In this document: positions 1 through 6,138 of the stretch, piece by piece
Layout of the letters: each line of letters opens with the position of its first letter
Numbering within the stretch: the stretch's first letter is position 1
DNA from: Enterocloster bolteae
GTDB lineage: Bacteria; Bacillota_A; Clostridia; Lachnospirales; Lachnospiraceae
Length of the DNA: 7,982 nt
Reading direction: 5' to 3'
Assembly (NCBI GenBank): GCA_021769025.1
Contig: JAETTS010000107.1
Coordinates: 1-7,982, forward strand
The notes under the pieces: generated by a model
Told to the model about the DNA's origin: nothing
Database searches by the model: none
The model's input: only the letters and a program-made list of their open reading frames with translations
Position numbers and translations under genes: made by a program

Positions 1-178
1 TTCCTGGCTCTGTTCTATTCTGTCCTCCACCAGAGCCTGGCTCATTCTGCACAGTTCCTGACTCTGTTCCCGTCTGGCCTCCACCAGAACCTGGCTCATT
101 CTGCACAGTTCCAGACTCCGCTCCCGTCTGGCCTCCACCAGAACCTGGCTCACTCTGCCCCGTCCCCGGCTCTGCTCC
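1..178 (-). repeat. In-frame 54-bp tandem repeat (18 amino acids), at least 3.3 units
   Basis: Unit 1 is 178-125 (GAEPGTGQSEPGSGGGQT), unit 2 is 124-71 (GAESGTVQNEPGSGGGQT), unit 3 is 70-17 (GTESGTVQNEPGSGGGQN), and a fourth begins at 16 and leaves the window. The marker cctggctc on the plus strand recurs at 36, 90 and 144, exactly 54 bases apart. Units 2 and 3 differ at about 7 of 54 positions by my count. The repeat is direct, gapless and in frame with the secreted protein, so it is a coding minisatellite and not an array with spacers. Copy number may vary between strains. Confidence 0.9.
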
Positions 179-370
179 ATCCTGCCCTGGAACCGGCGCA
201 ACCGCATCCCGCCCATCTCCCGGAGTACCTCCTGTCTGCATATCTAGATTCTGTTGGCCTCCTGGTCCCACCAACTGCGCGTTCTGCCCATTCTGATCAG
301 CCAAGGTTACTGTCGGAGAAACATATCCCAGAAGCACTGCACCTGCCAACACCCACACGAACTTTCTCAT
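1..370 (-). CDS. Secreted protein with 18-residue Gly/Pro/Glu/Gln-rich tandem repeats, partial (C-terminus beyond the left edge)
   Basis: I do not recognise this protein. The visible part is 123 codons, open to the left edge with no stop. It starts at ATG 370-368, eight bases after a strong GGAGG site (GGAGGCAAAAG then ATG). The N-terminus is a classical signal peptide: basic MRK, a hydrophobic core at about residues 4-17 (FVWVLAGAVLLGYV), then SPTVTLA with probable cleavage before DQNG (after about residue 24). No lipobox cysteine is seen, so it should be exported rather than lipid-anchored at this end. Residues 25-64 are a Gln/Gly/Pro-rich linker, and from about residue 65 it becomes 18-residue repeats such as GAESGTVQNEPGSGGGQT. 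Such a region is probably a flexible stalk or spacer; any functional or wall-binding domain would lie beyond the edge. It has its own start region, 323 bases after the transporter operon and behind a terminator, so it is probably a separate transcription unit. Confidence 0.85.
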   Translation of the reverse strand, partial: MRKFVWVLAGAVLLGYVSPTVTLADQNGQNAQLVGPGGQQNLDMQTGGTPGDGRDAVAPVPGQDGAEPGTGQSEPGSGGGQTGAESGTVQNEPGSGGGQTGTESGTVQNEPGSGGGQNRTEPG

Positions 371-471
371 CTTTTGCCTCCAGTATTTTCCTATATCCGC
401 GGAGCCTCACACCACTCACGGCAAGGCGCTCCAAAGACTATTTCTTCTTTCCATTTATTTGCTATTTTCTT

Positions 472-500
472 ACTTTACCCCACATCCACCCAGAAAGCAA
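472..500 (-). promoter_or_regulatory. Weak candidate promoter for the secreted repeat protein
   Basis: On the minus strand TTGCTT (500-495) is followed after 17 bases by TAAAGT (477-472). Spacing is ideal, but the boxes match consensus at only 3 of 6 and 4 of 6 positions. If used, it gives a leader of about 95 bases. Other AT-rich hexamers nearby are possible; this is only the best-spaced pair I found. Confidence 0.25.
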
Positions 501-604
501 TAAAGATTTTCTTAAAAACATCATTCAATTTCAACACGGCTCCTTCAAAAAACACTGGAAATGATCCTATTACAAATCCAAGTTCAAAGAGATTCTGGAA
601 AATC

Positions 605-635
605 AAAAAAATAAGAGCCCGGTAACCCGGACTCT
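605..635 (-). terminator. Rho-independent terminator of the amino acid ABC transporter operon
   Basis: On the minus strand a 9-bp stem AGAGTCCGG / CCGGGCTCT (635-627 with 622-614, one G-T wobble) encloses a four-base loop and is followed by TA and seven T residues (611-605). It lies about 60 bases after the stop codon of the substrate-binding protein. It ends the operon and separates it from the secreted-protein gene. Confidence 0.88.
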
Positions 636-693
636 CATATCAACGCCTGTCCCTTTCTCTGGAGGGGAATTCCCACCTCACAGTTTACAATCT

Positions 694-1614
694 TTATGAA
701 TTTCCTTGGGGATCCTTCGAAATATCGCTTCCGAAGTATTTCTCTGAAAGCTTAGCCAACTCGCCTGATTCGCTGATCTCCTTGATGGCCTGATTGATCG
801 CGTTCCGAAGGCTCTCCGACTCTTCCCCTTTTCTTAACGGAATGGAAACCAGGGAGGCTTCATCTGTCAATGCAGCGATCTTTAAATCCCTGTCCGGATG
901 GGCTTTCATGTAATCATAATACGTCAGTTCCGCATTCAGAGTGGCATCAATCCGCCCGGAAAGAAGAAGCTCAAACGTCTGGTTTAAGTCATCCACTCCT
1001 GTCACAGTAGCGCCATAGCTTTCCGCCAGTTCCGCATAGGTACTGGAAATGGTGTTGGCCGTATTCTTCCCATTCAAATCTTCAAAGGAGGCAATCTCCT
1101 CATTGCTTCCATTTACCACAATTGCTGTGCGGATATAGGCATAAGGCTCCGTAAAATCATATTTCTCACCTCGCTCTTGGGTAATCTCCACACCATTTAC
1201 CACAATATCATACCGCCCTGCATCCAAGCCGGCAAACAGTCCGTCCCATTCCCCTTCCACAAAGACCGCCTTTACTCCCAGCTTCTCTGCGATCAGGCTG
1301 GCCACTTCCACATCATAACCTACCAGTTGATCCGACTCGTCATGATACGTCCAGGGAGACCATGTGCCCTCCATAGCCACCACCAGTTCCCCTTTTTGCT
1401 GAATCTGTGCCAGCTGGTCAAGGGTTTCCTCCCCTGCTGCATTCTCGCCGGAGGCCGTCTGGCTTTCCCCCTGCCCCTGATTTTTTGCCTCAGCCGTCGT
1501 CTGCGCTGCCTGTCCCTGGGAAGCCACACCTCCACTGTCTTTGGAACACCCGGTTAATCCCATCACTCCTGCCGTCATCACGGCAACTGCCAGAATCCAC
1601 ATCTGTTTTCTCAT
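694..1614 (-). CDS. Polar amino acid ABC transporter substrate-binding lipoprotein (cystine-type, TcyA/FliY-like)
   Basis: A 306-residue extracytoplasmic binding protein that captures an amino acid and delivers it to the adjacent permease. Residues 1-23 are a lipoprotein signal (MRKQMWILAV..., lipobox LTGC, lipidated Cys23). Residues 24-64 are a Ser/Gly/Gln/Ala-rich tether, and residues 75-296 are a family 3 solute-binding domain. GTWSPWTYHD, GYDVEVA, WDGLFAGLDAGRYDIVVN and ERGEKYDFTEPY closely resemble cystine-binding proteins as I remember them, so cystine or a related amino acid is the best guess. Arg148 is the expected carboxylate-binding arginine. The Asp that usually follows seven residues after the Arg of the GRIDA motif is Ala228 here, with Glu229 next to it. 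I chose ATG 1614 because it follows AAAGGAG by about 9 bases and begins the lipoprotein signal. An upstream ATG at 1671 would overlap the ATPase gene and add 19 residues that spoil the signal peptide. The gene is last in the operon, 46 bases after the ATPase stop, and is followed by a terminator. Confidence 0.93.
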   Translation of the reverse strand: MRKQMWILAVAVMTAGVMGLTGCSKDSGGVASQGQAAQTTAEAKNQGQGESQTASGENAAGEETLDQLAQIQQKGELVVAMEGTWSPWTYHDESDQLVGYDVEVASLIAEKLGVKAVFVEGEWDGLFAGLDAGRYDIVVNGVEITQERGEKYDFTEPYAYIRTAIVVNGSNEEIASFEDLNGKNTANTISSTYAELAESYGATVTGVDDLNQTFELLLSGRIDATLNAELTYYDYMKAHPDRDLKIAALTDEASLVSIPLRKGEESESLRNAINQAIKEISESGELAKLSEKYFGSDISKDPQGNS

Positions 1615-1660
1615 TCTTCTGTTCTCCTTTTCTACCTGAAACTTGTGAAAGATGCAGCCA

Positions 1661-2404
1661 TCACTGCGCATCCCCCGTCACCATCCGCAAAAACGCCTTG
1701 GTTCTCTCCTCCTTCGGGTTCTCAAAAAACTCCCTGGATGCCCCGGCCTCCACCACATTGCCTTGCTCCATAAAAATCACCTGGCTGGACACATTCCTGG
1801 CAAAATTCATCTCATGGGTCACCACCAGCATGGTCATGCCTTCCTGTGCCAACTCCCTCATAACCTCCAGAACCTCCCCAATAAGTTCCGGATCCAGTGC
1901 CGAAGTAGGCTCATCAAAAAAGATGATCTCCGGCTCTGTAGCCAACGCCCTGGCAATCGCCACTCTCTGCTGCTGCCCTCCTGACAGCTGATGAGGATAA
2001 TGGTTATACCGGTCAGACATCCCCACCTTATCAAGGGCCCTTCTTCCTATGTCCTCCGCCTTCTTTTTCTCCATCTTCCGGGCTACAATAAGCCCTTCCG
2101 TCACATTTTCCAGCGCTGTCTTATTCAAAAACAGGTTGAAGCTTTGGAACACAAAGGCTGTCTTCTTGCGTATCCTGGCAATATCCTTCTTGGATATACG
2201 GCTCATATCATAGGATTCCCCGTCAAAGATCAAGGTACCCTGATCCGCGGTCTCCAGGAAATTAATGCACCGAAGAAGCGTAGTCTTCCCGGAACCGCTG
2301 GGTCCGAGGATGGCTACCACATCTCCCTTCTCCACATTTAAGCTTACCCCTTTTAAAACTTCCAAATCCCCAAAATGTTTCCTTACATCCTTTACCTCCA
2401 GCAT
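1661..2404 (-). CDS. Polar amino acid ABC transporter ATP-binding protein (TcyC-like)
   Basis: This is the 247-residue cytoplasmic ATPase that powers the importer, of usual length for the GlnQ/TcyC family. All nucleotide-binding elements are intact: Walker A GPSGSGKT (34-41), Q-loop Gln87, signature LSGGQ (140-144), Walker B IIFFDEP (160-166), D-loop SALD (168-171) and switch His197. The C-terminal [11 protein letters not shown] tail resembles cystine-importer ATPases from memory. It starts at ATG 2404 with AGGAGG six bases upstream. That ribosome binding site lies inside the end of the permease gene, whose stop codon is only three bases before this start, so the two are translationally coupled. 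The binding protein follows downstream. The family assignment is secure; the substrate is inferred from the binding protein. Confidence 0.96.
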   Translation of the reverse strand: MLEVKDVRKHFGDLEVLKGVSLNVEKGDVVAILGPSGSGKTTLLRCINFLETADQGTLIFDGESYDMSRISKKDIARIRKKTAFVFQSFNLFLNKTALENVTEGLIVARKMEKKKAEDIGRRALDKVGMSDRYNHYPHQLSGGQQQRVAIARALATEPEIIFFDEPTSALDPELIGEVLEVMRELAQEGMTMLVVTHEMNFARNVSSQVIFMEQGNVVEAGASREFFENPKEERTKAFLRMVTGDAQ

Positions 2405-2407
2405 GGC

Positions 2408-3085
2408 CTACCTCCTGTGATATCCATAAAAGTCCAGCTTCTTCTCCCCCATGCGCTGCAGCTTGGTAAGAACCGTGGAAAACAGCAGGTAGATAAGCCC
2501 CACCTCGCAGTACAACGCCAACGGCTCATAAGTCCTTGCCACGATCCTCTGGGTCGCCATAAACATCTCCGCCACTGTAATATTGGCCGCAAGAGAGGTG
2601 TCCTTCACCATGGCAATCAGGGAGTTAGACAGGGAGGGAAATGCCGTCCGAAGCGCCTGGGGAAGGATGATCCTACGGATAATCTGCAGATAAGACATCC
2701 CCACACAATACCCGGCTTCCATCTGTCCTTTTGGCACAGACTCTAGGGCTGCCCGAATGATCTCCGCGCCGTAAGCCCCCTCATTGATGGAGAAGACAAT
2801 CACTGCAGAAGGAAATGGCGCAAGGACAATGCCCACCTTTGGCAAGCCGTAAAAAACGATAAACAGCTGGACCAACAACGGCGTCCCGCGAACTACCCAT
2901 ATGTAAAACCTGGCAATATGCTTTAACACTCTTACATTGGCAAACTGTATAAGAGCCATAACCACTGCAATCACCATGGCAAACGAAAAGGCGATCACCG
3001 TTAAAGGAATCGTCACCTTCAGGCCTGGCAACAGGATTTTCCAGAAGGAATCCAGCAAAATGCCGTATAACCGTTCACTTATCAT
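2408..3085 (-). CDS. Polar amino acid ABC transporter permease (HisM/TcyB-like)
   Basis: A 225-residue integral membrane subunit that forms the translocation path, probably as a homodimer because only one permease gene is present. Hydrophobic segments lie at roughly residues 24-46, 61-80, 85-100, 148-170 and 187-205. The RGTPLLVQLF segment (66-75) is typical of the His/Glu/Gln permease family. The cytoplasmic EAA loop, EAGYCVGMSYLQIIRRIILP (123-142), is the contact site for the ATPase. I chose ATG 3085, with AAAGGA/GGA sites a little far upstream. A longer reading starting at ATG 3190 would begin inside the pnp terminator hairpin and add 35 residues with no family character. Start choice is therefore good but not certain, since the ribosome binding site at 3085 is weak. 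First gene of the operon; overlaps none of its neighbours. Confidence 0.92.
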   Translation of the reverse strand: MISERLYGILLDSFWKILLPGLKVTIPLTVIAFSFAMVIAVVMALIQFANVRVLKHIARFYIWVVRGTPLLVQLFIVFYGLPKVGIVLAPFPSAVIVFSINEGAYGAEIIRAALESVPKGQMEAGYCVGMSYLQIIRRIILPQALRTAFPSLSNSLIAMVKDTSLAANITVAEMFMATQRIVARTYEPLALYCEVGLIYLLFSTVLTKLQRMGEKKLDFYGYHRR

Positions 3086-3110
3086 GTTTTCGATCCGTTT
3101 CCTTTCTATA

Positions 3111-3137
3111 CTTATACAAAATGTGCATCTCTCCAAA
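3111..3137 (-). promoter_or_regulatory. Candidate promoter of the amino acid ABC transporter operon
   Basis: On the minus strand TATAAG (3116-3111) matches the -10 consensus at five of six positions and would start transcription about 20 bases before the permease ATG. The -35 region is poor: TTTGGA (3137-3132) sits at a short 15-base spacing. A separate promoter is expected here because a terminator for pnp lies immediately upstream. Confidence 0.35.
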
Positions 3138-3177
3138 GGATTTGGTTTCCCGGAAGCATCAAATAGGAATCTGTTAT

Positions 3178-3218
3178 AAAAACGGAACATGGCCGCCTTT
3201 TCTGGCTGTCATGCTCCG
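3178..3218 (-). terminator. Rho-independent terminator after pnp
   Basis: On the minus strand CGGAGCATG (3218-3210) pairs with CATGTTCCG (3191-3183) over nine positions with one G-T wobble. An inner GCC/GGC pairing around AGAAAA extends the stem, and five T residues follow at 3182-3178. A second small hairpin, CGGTTC-TGT-GAACCG, lies between it and the pnp stop at 3277-3263 but has no T-tract. The terminator separates pnp from the transporter operon. Confidence 0.82.
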
Positions 3219-3296
3219 CTGACCTTTTTATCACCAATGTTCCCATACCGTTTGTGCCATTCCGGTTCACAGAACCGTTGCACGATGCCGGCCGGA

Positions 3297-5417
3297 TTAC
3301 TGCTTCTCTTCTTTGCTGTCCTTATTCCCAGCCAAATCCGCTGGCCTCATACTTAAGTTGACTCTTCCCATCTTGTCAACTTCCATAACTTTTACCGTCA
3401 CCTCATCACCGATATTCACCACATCTTCCACCTTGGCAACCCGCTTGTCAGACAGCTTGGAAATGTGTACCATGCCATCCTTATTGGGAGCCAACTCCAC
3501 AAAGGCACCGAAATTCATAATGCGGACTACCTTCCCGGTAAAGATCTGGCCAGGCTCAATATCTGTGACAATGCTTTCGATGATACGGATGGCACGGGCG
3601 ATCATCTCTCTGTCCGTACCACATACCGATACGCTTCCGTCATCCTCAATATCGATCTTCACGCCAGTCTCCTCGATGATCTTGTTGATCACCTTCCCCT
3701 GTTTGCCTACCACATCGCCGATCTTCTGGGGATCAATGGTAATCTGCTCAATCTTCGGAGCATACTTGCCCACTTCCGGTCTAGGCTGGGAGATCACCGG
3801 CTTCATACAGGTATCCATGATGAACATCCTTGCCTCCCGGCATCTTGCAATGGCACCTTCCACGATGGGCCTGGTCAGTCCATGAATCTTGATATCCATC
3901 TGAATAGCCGTAATTCCCTCTGCGGTTCCGGTAACTTTAAAATCCATATCGCCAAAGAAGTCTTCCAACCCTTGAATATCTGTCAAAAGCACAAAGTCAT
4001 CGTCCGTCTCTCCTGTCACCAGACCACAGGAAATACCAGCCACCATCTTCTTGATGGGCACGCCTGCTGCCATCAGGGACATACAGGACGCACAGGTAGA
4101 GGCCATAGATGTGGATCCGTTGGACTCAAATGTCTCGGATACCGTACGGATCGCATATGGGAACTCCGCCTCACTGGGCAATACAGGAATCAGCGCCCGC
4201 TCTGCCAGAGCACCATGGCCGATCTCCCGTCTTCCCGGTCCTCTGGAAGGCTTCGTCTCGCCTACGGAATAGGAGGGGAAGTTATAATGGTGCATATACC
4301 GTTTGCTGACCTCATTCTCATCCAGGCCATCCAGTCTTTGCTGTTCCGACAGAGGCGCCAGGGTACATACGTTGCAGATCTGAGTCTGCCCGCGGGTAAA
4401 CATGGCAGATCCGTGAACTCTTGGGATCAAGTCAACTTCTGCGGAAAGGGGACGGATCTGAGTGATCTCTCTGCCGTCCGGACGCTTGTGATCCTTTAAG
4501 ATCATTTTGCGGACCGTCTTCTTCTCATACTGGTACACCGCCTCGCCCAGCATAGCCAGCCATTCTTCCTTCTCTGCAAATGCCTCTTCCAGCTTCTCCG
4601 TAATCACACGGATATTCTCTTCTCTTGTCTGCTTGTCATCGGTAAATACCGCCTCCTCCATCTCTTCCGGAGGCACCAGCTTCTTTATCTCGTCAAACAT
4701 CTCCTGGGGAACAGCACAGCTGGTGTACTCATGCTTTTTCTTGCCAGTCTCCGCCACAATCCCCTCAATAAACTGGATGATGGTCTGATTCACATCATGA
4801 GCCATATAGATGGCCTCTATCATCTTGGCCTCCGGCACCTCATTGGCTCCGGCCTCAATCATGATCACCTTCTCTTTGGTGGAAGCCACTGTCAGGTTCA
4901 AGTCGCTTATCTTCCACTGCTCCTGAGACGGGTTTACAATCATCTGGCCGTCGATTAAGCCTACCTGGGTGGTAGCGCAGGGACCGTCAAAAGGAATGTC
5001 AGAAATGCAGGTTGCAATGGATGCTCCCAGCATAGCCACCAACTCTGGACGGCACTCCGGATCTACGCTCATAACCATATTGTTTAACGTCACATCATTG
5101 CGGTAGTCCTTGGGAAACAAGGGCCTCATGGGACGGTCAATGACACGGGAAGTAAGAATCGCATTCTCTGATGCCTTTCCCTCTCTCTTGTTAAATCCCC
5201 CTGGGATTTTTCCGACTGCATATAACTTCTCCTCGTATTCCACGCTTAGGGGGAAGAAGTCAATTCCTTCCCTTGGCTTATCAGATGCGGTAGCTGTCGA
5301 CAAGACCACCGTATCTCCATAATGCATAAAAGCGGCACCGCCAGCTTGCTTCCCAACTCTGTCGATATCCACGGTCAGAGTTCTTCCGGCTAATTCCATA
5401 GAAAAACTTTTGTACAT
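3297..5417 (-). CDS. pnp: Polyribonucleotide nucleotidyltransferase (PNPase)
   Basis: This trimeric enzyme degrades RNA 3' to 5' with phosphate, releasing nucleoside diphosphates, and can also add 3' tails. It acts in mRNA turnover in the cytoplasm. The 706-residue protein is full length. It has a first RNase PH domain (about 10-145, with GGFNKREGKASENAILTSR at 73-91), an alpha-helical linker (about 240-310), and a second, catalytic RNase PH domain (about 320-540). It ends with a KH domain (about 555-615, GxxG loop GKQG at 571-574) and an S1 domain (about 622-692). The phosphate-binding NGSTSMAS segment is at 433-440, and the catalytic aspartates fall at Asp486 and Asp492, the same numbers as in the E. 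coli enzyme. The start at ATG 5417 follows AAAGGAG by seven bases. It lies 334 bases after rpsO with no clear promoter of its own, so readthrough from the rpsO promoter through a structured leader is likely. It ends in a terminator. Confidence 0.98.
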   Translation of the reverse strand: MYKSFSMELAGRTLTVDIDRVGKQAGGAAFMHYGDTVVLSTATASDKPREGIDFFPLSVEYEEKLYAVGKIPGGFNKREGKASENAILTSRVIDRPMRPLFPKDYRNDVTLNNMVMSVDPECRPELVAMLGASIATCISDIPFDGPCATTQVGLIDGQMIVNPSQEQWKISDLNLTVASTKEKVIMIEAGANEVPEAKMIEAIYMAHDVNQTIIQFIEGIVAETGKKKHEYTSCAVPQEMFDEIKKLVPPEEMEEAVFTDDKQTREENIRVITEKLEEAFAEKEEWLAMLGEAVYQYEKKTVRKMILKDHKRPDGREITQIRPLSAEVDLIPRVHGSAMFTRGQTQICNVCTLAPLSEQQRLDGLDENEVSKRYMHHYNFPSYSVGETKPSRGPGRREIGHGALAERALIPVLPSEAEFPYAIRTVSETFESNGSTSMASTCASCMSLMAAGVPIKKMVAGISCGLVTGETDDDFVLLTDIQGLEDFFGDMDFKVTGTAEGITAIQMDIKIHGLTRPIVEGAIARCREARMFIMDTCMKPVISQPRPEVGKYAPKIEQITIDPQKIGDVVGKQGKVINKIIEETGVKIDIEDDGSVSVCGTDREMIARAIRIIESIVTDIEPGQIFTGKVVRIMNFGAFVELAPNKDGMVHISKLSDKRVAKVEDVVNIGDEVTVKVMEVDKMGRVNLSMRPADLAGNKDSKEEKQ

Positions 5418-5751
5418 GACAATTCTCCTTTTTCATTTTCTATTCCAGATATTCCAAAGCATGCTCAAAGCCTGTTCTTCAAAGCCTTCCACTTAACCAA
5501 AAACAAACCACGCTTTAGAATCTGACAGAAGACGCCGAAACTACTGAAAAATGCACCGTGTTCAGCAATGTATCTGCTACCCCACAGCAGCCGATGCGCT
5601 TTTCAGCGGTCTCGGAGCATATCCTCTGCCTGCTGCCAGCCGGTTGTCTTTGGATATTCCAAACTCCCTCACAACCGGTCTTTCTTTCGTTTCCCAAACA
5701 GTTTCGTGAACGAAAGTTAGGGTGGAGAAACTCTCCACCCTGTCATCCCTA
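5418..5751 (-). promoter_or_regulatory. Structured rpsO-pnp intergenic region, candidate leader controlling pnp
   Basis: No credible gene is present in these 334 bases. In minus-strand order I see: a 10-bp hairpin just after rpsO (5741-5719); an 8-bp inverted repeat CTTTCGTT/AACGAAAG (5716-5684); and a two-storey hairpin with CCGGTTGT/ACAACCGG (5678-5671 with 5647-5640) around TTTGGA/TCCAAA (5663-5649). Next comes a nested element at 5635-5585: CAGCAG/CTGCTG, CCGA/TCGG, CGCT-GAAA-AGCG and a side hairpin GCA/TGC. Last come three GCTTTG repeats (5485-5455) before the pnp ribosome binding site. In E. coli the same gap carries an attenuator and RNase III hairpins through which PNPase limits its own synthesis. 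A comparable role here is inference from position and structure. Confidence 0.55.
5719..5741 (-). terminator. Strong hairpin after rpsO, possible partial terminator or processing site
   Basis: A perfect 10-bp stem AGGGTGGAGA / TCTCCACCCT with a three-base loop begins ten bases after the rpsO stop codon. The sequence that follows on the minus strand is AACTTTCGTTC, with scattered T residues rather than a T-run. A fully efficient intrinsic terminator is therefore unlikely. It could act as an attenuator lowering pnp relative to rpsO, or as a 3' stabiliser after cleavage. Confidence 0.45.
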
Positions 5752-6018
5752 TTACTTTCTGATCCCTAACTTCTCAATCAAAGCACGATAGCCGTCCAAG
5801 TCAGTCTTCTTCAAGTAGTCCAGAAGTCCACGTCTCTGTCCAACCATCTTCAGAAGCCCACGTCTGGAATGATGATCCTTCTGATTCTTCTTCAGATGCT
5901 CGGTCAACTCAGCAATCCTCTCTGTCAGAATCGCGATCTGAACCTCCGGTGAACCGGTATCGCCAGGCTTTCTTCCATATTCTGCAATGATTGCTGCTTT
6001 CTTTTCCTTTGAAATCAT
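5752..6018 (-). CDS. rpsO: 30S ribosomal protein S15
   Basis: An 88-residue protein of exactly the usual S15 length. It binds the central domain of 16S rRNA early in 30S assembly. The whole chain matches the family, including the N-terminal [15 protein letters not shown] segment (21-35) and the RNA-binding signature [16 protein letters not shown] (41-56, with His41, Asp48 and Ser51). The start at ATG 6018 follows a near-perfect AAGGAGG by eight bases. It has its own strong promoter in the gap after ribF, and pnp follows. In several phyla S15 represses its own translation by binding a structured leader; the 5' leader here can fold (see that entry). Confidence 0.98.
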   Translation of the reverse strand: MISKEKKAAIIAEYGRKPGDTGSPEVQIAILTERIAELTEHLKKNQKDHHSRRGLLKMVGQRRGLLDYLKKTDLDGYRALIEKLGIRK

Positions 6019-6105
6019 GTCGATTTCCTCCTTATATTATTCTGACCGAAAACCAAGTAACCGGTTGGAGCATCCGGAAACCGAGTCTCGGCGCAACTCA
6101 TACTT
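6019..6105 (-). promoter_or_regulatory. rpsO 5' leader, candidate S15 autoregulatory RNA
   Basis: The leader of about 85 bases lies between the predicted transcription start (about 6103) and the rpsO ATG. A terminal helix AAGTA/TACTT (6105-6101 with 6059-6055) can enclose two competing hairpins. One is CCGA-GAC-TCGG (6091-6081). The other is CGGTT/AACCG (6083-6079 with 6066-6062), which uses the same CGG bases. Mutually exclusive folds suit a protein-responsive leader. That S15 is the ligand is inference from gene identity; no known S15 site was proven here. Confidence 0.4.
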
Positions 6106-6109
6106 AATC

Positions 6110-6138
6110 AGTTTAGCATAGCATTGAGCGACTGTCAA
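6110..6138 (-). promoter_or_regulatory. SigmaA-type promoter for rpsO (and probably pnp)
   Basis: On the minus strand a perfect TTGACA (6138-6133) is followed by a 17-base spacer and TAAACT (6115-6110), preceded by TGC, the extended -10 motif. The ribF stop codon TGA (6137-6135) lies inside the -35 box. This is the best promoter I see in the window and gives rpsO expression independent of truB-ribF. Confidence 0.85.

Larger units (their letters stand above)
371..693. other. Intergenic region between the transporter operon and the secreted-protein gene
   Basis: This stretch of 323 bases holds no credible gene on either strand. Reading in the minus direction it contains the short 3' tail of the binding-protein gene, a rho-independent terminator at 605-635, an AT-rich stretch at about 421-600, and the ribosome binding site of the secreted-protein gene at about 376-380. 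The AT-rich segment is the natural place for the promoter of that gene, but no strong consensus pair is present there. Confidence 0.7.

Noticed and set aside
1..178. Possible CRISPR array from the regular 54-bp spacing
   Set aside because: The repeats are contiguous with no unique spacers, stay in frame with a signal-peptide protein, and no cas genes are present.
254..625. A 123-codon plus-strand reading frame covering the start of the secreted-protein gene and the terminator
   Set aside because: It overlaps a signal peptide, a good ribosome binding site and a terminator on the other strand, and its product is low-complexity with no family resemblance.
661..679. Palindrome around GGGAATTCCC after the binding-protein gene
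   Set aside because: It has no loop and no T-tract; the true terminator is at 605-635 and this looks like chance.
1615..1671. N-terminal extension of the substrate-binding protein from an upstream ATG
   Set aside because: It overlaps the ATPase stop region and would bury the lipoprotein signal peptide; the start at 1614 has a proper ribosome binding site.
3263..3277. Perfect 6-bp hairpin CGGTTC-TGT-GAACCG between the pnp stop and its terminator
   Set aside because: It is short and has no T-run after it; at most a minor 3' UTR hairpin, so it is noted only in the terminator entry.
3465..4499. A 344-codon plus-strand reading frame antisense to pnp
   Set aside because: It lies wholly opposite a highly conserved gene, shows no domain or ribosome binding site, and is a typical mirror frame of a long well-coded gene.
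5515..5697. A 60-codon minus-strand reading frame (TTG start) between rpsO and pnp
   Set aside because: It has no ribosome binding site, no recognisable protein character and is full of inverted repeats; the region is better explained as structured RNA.
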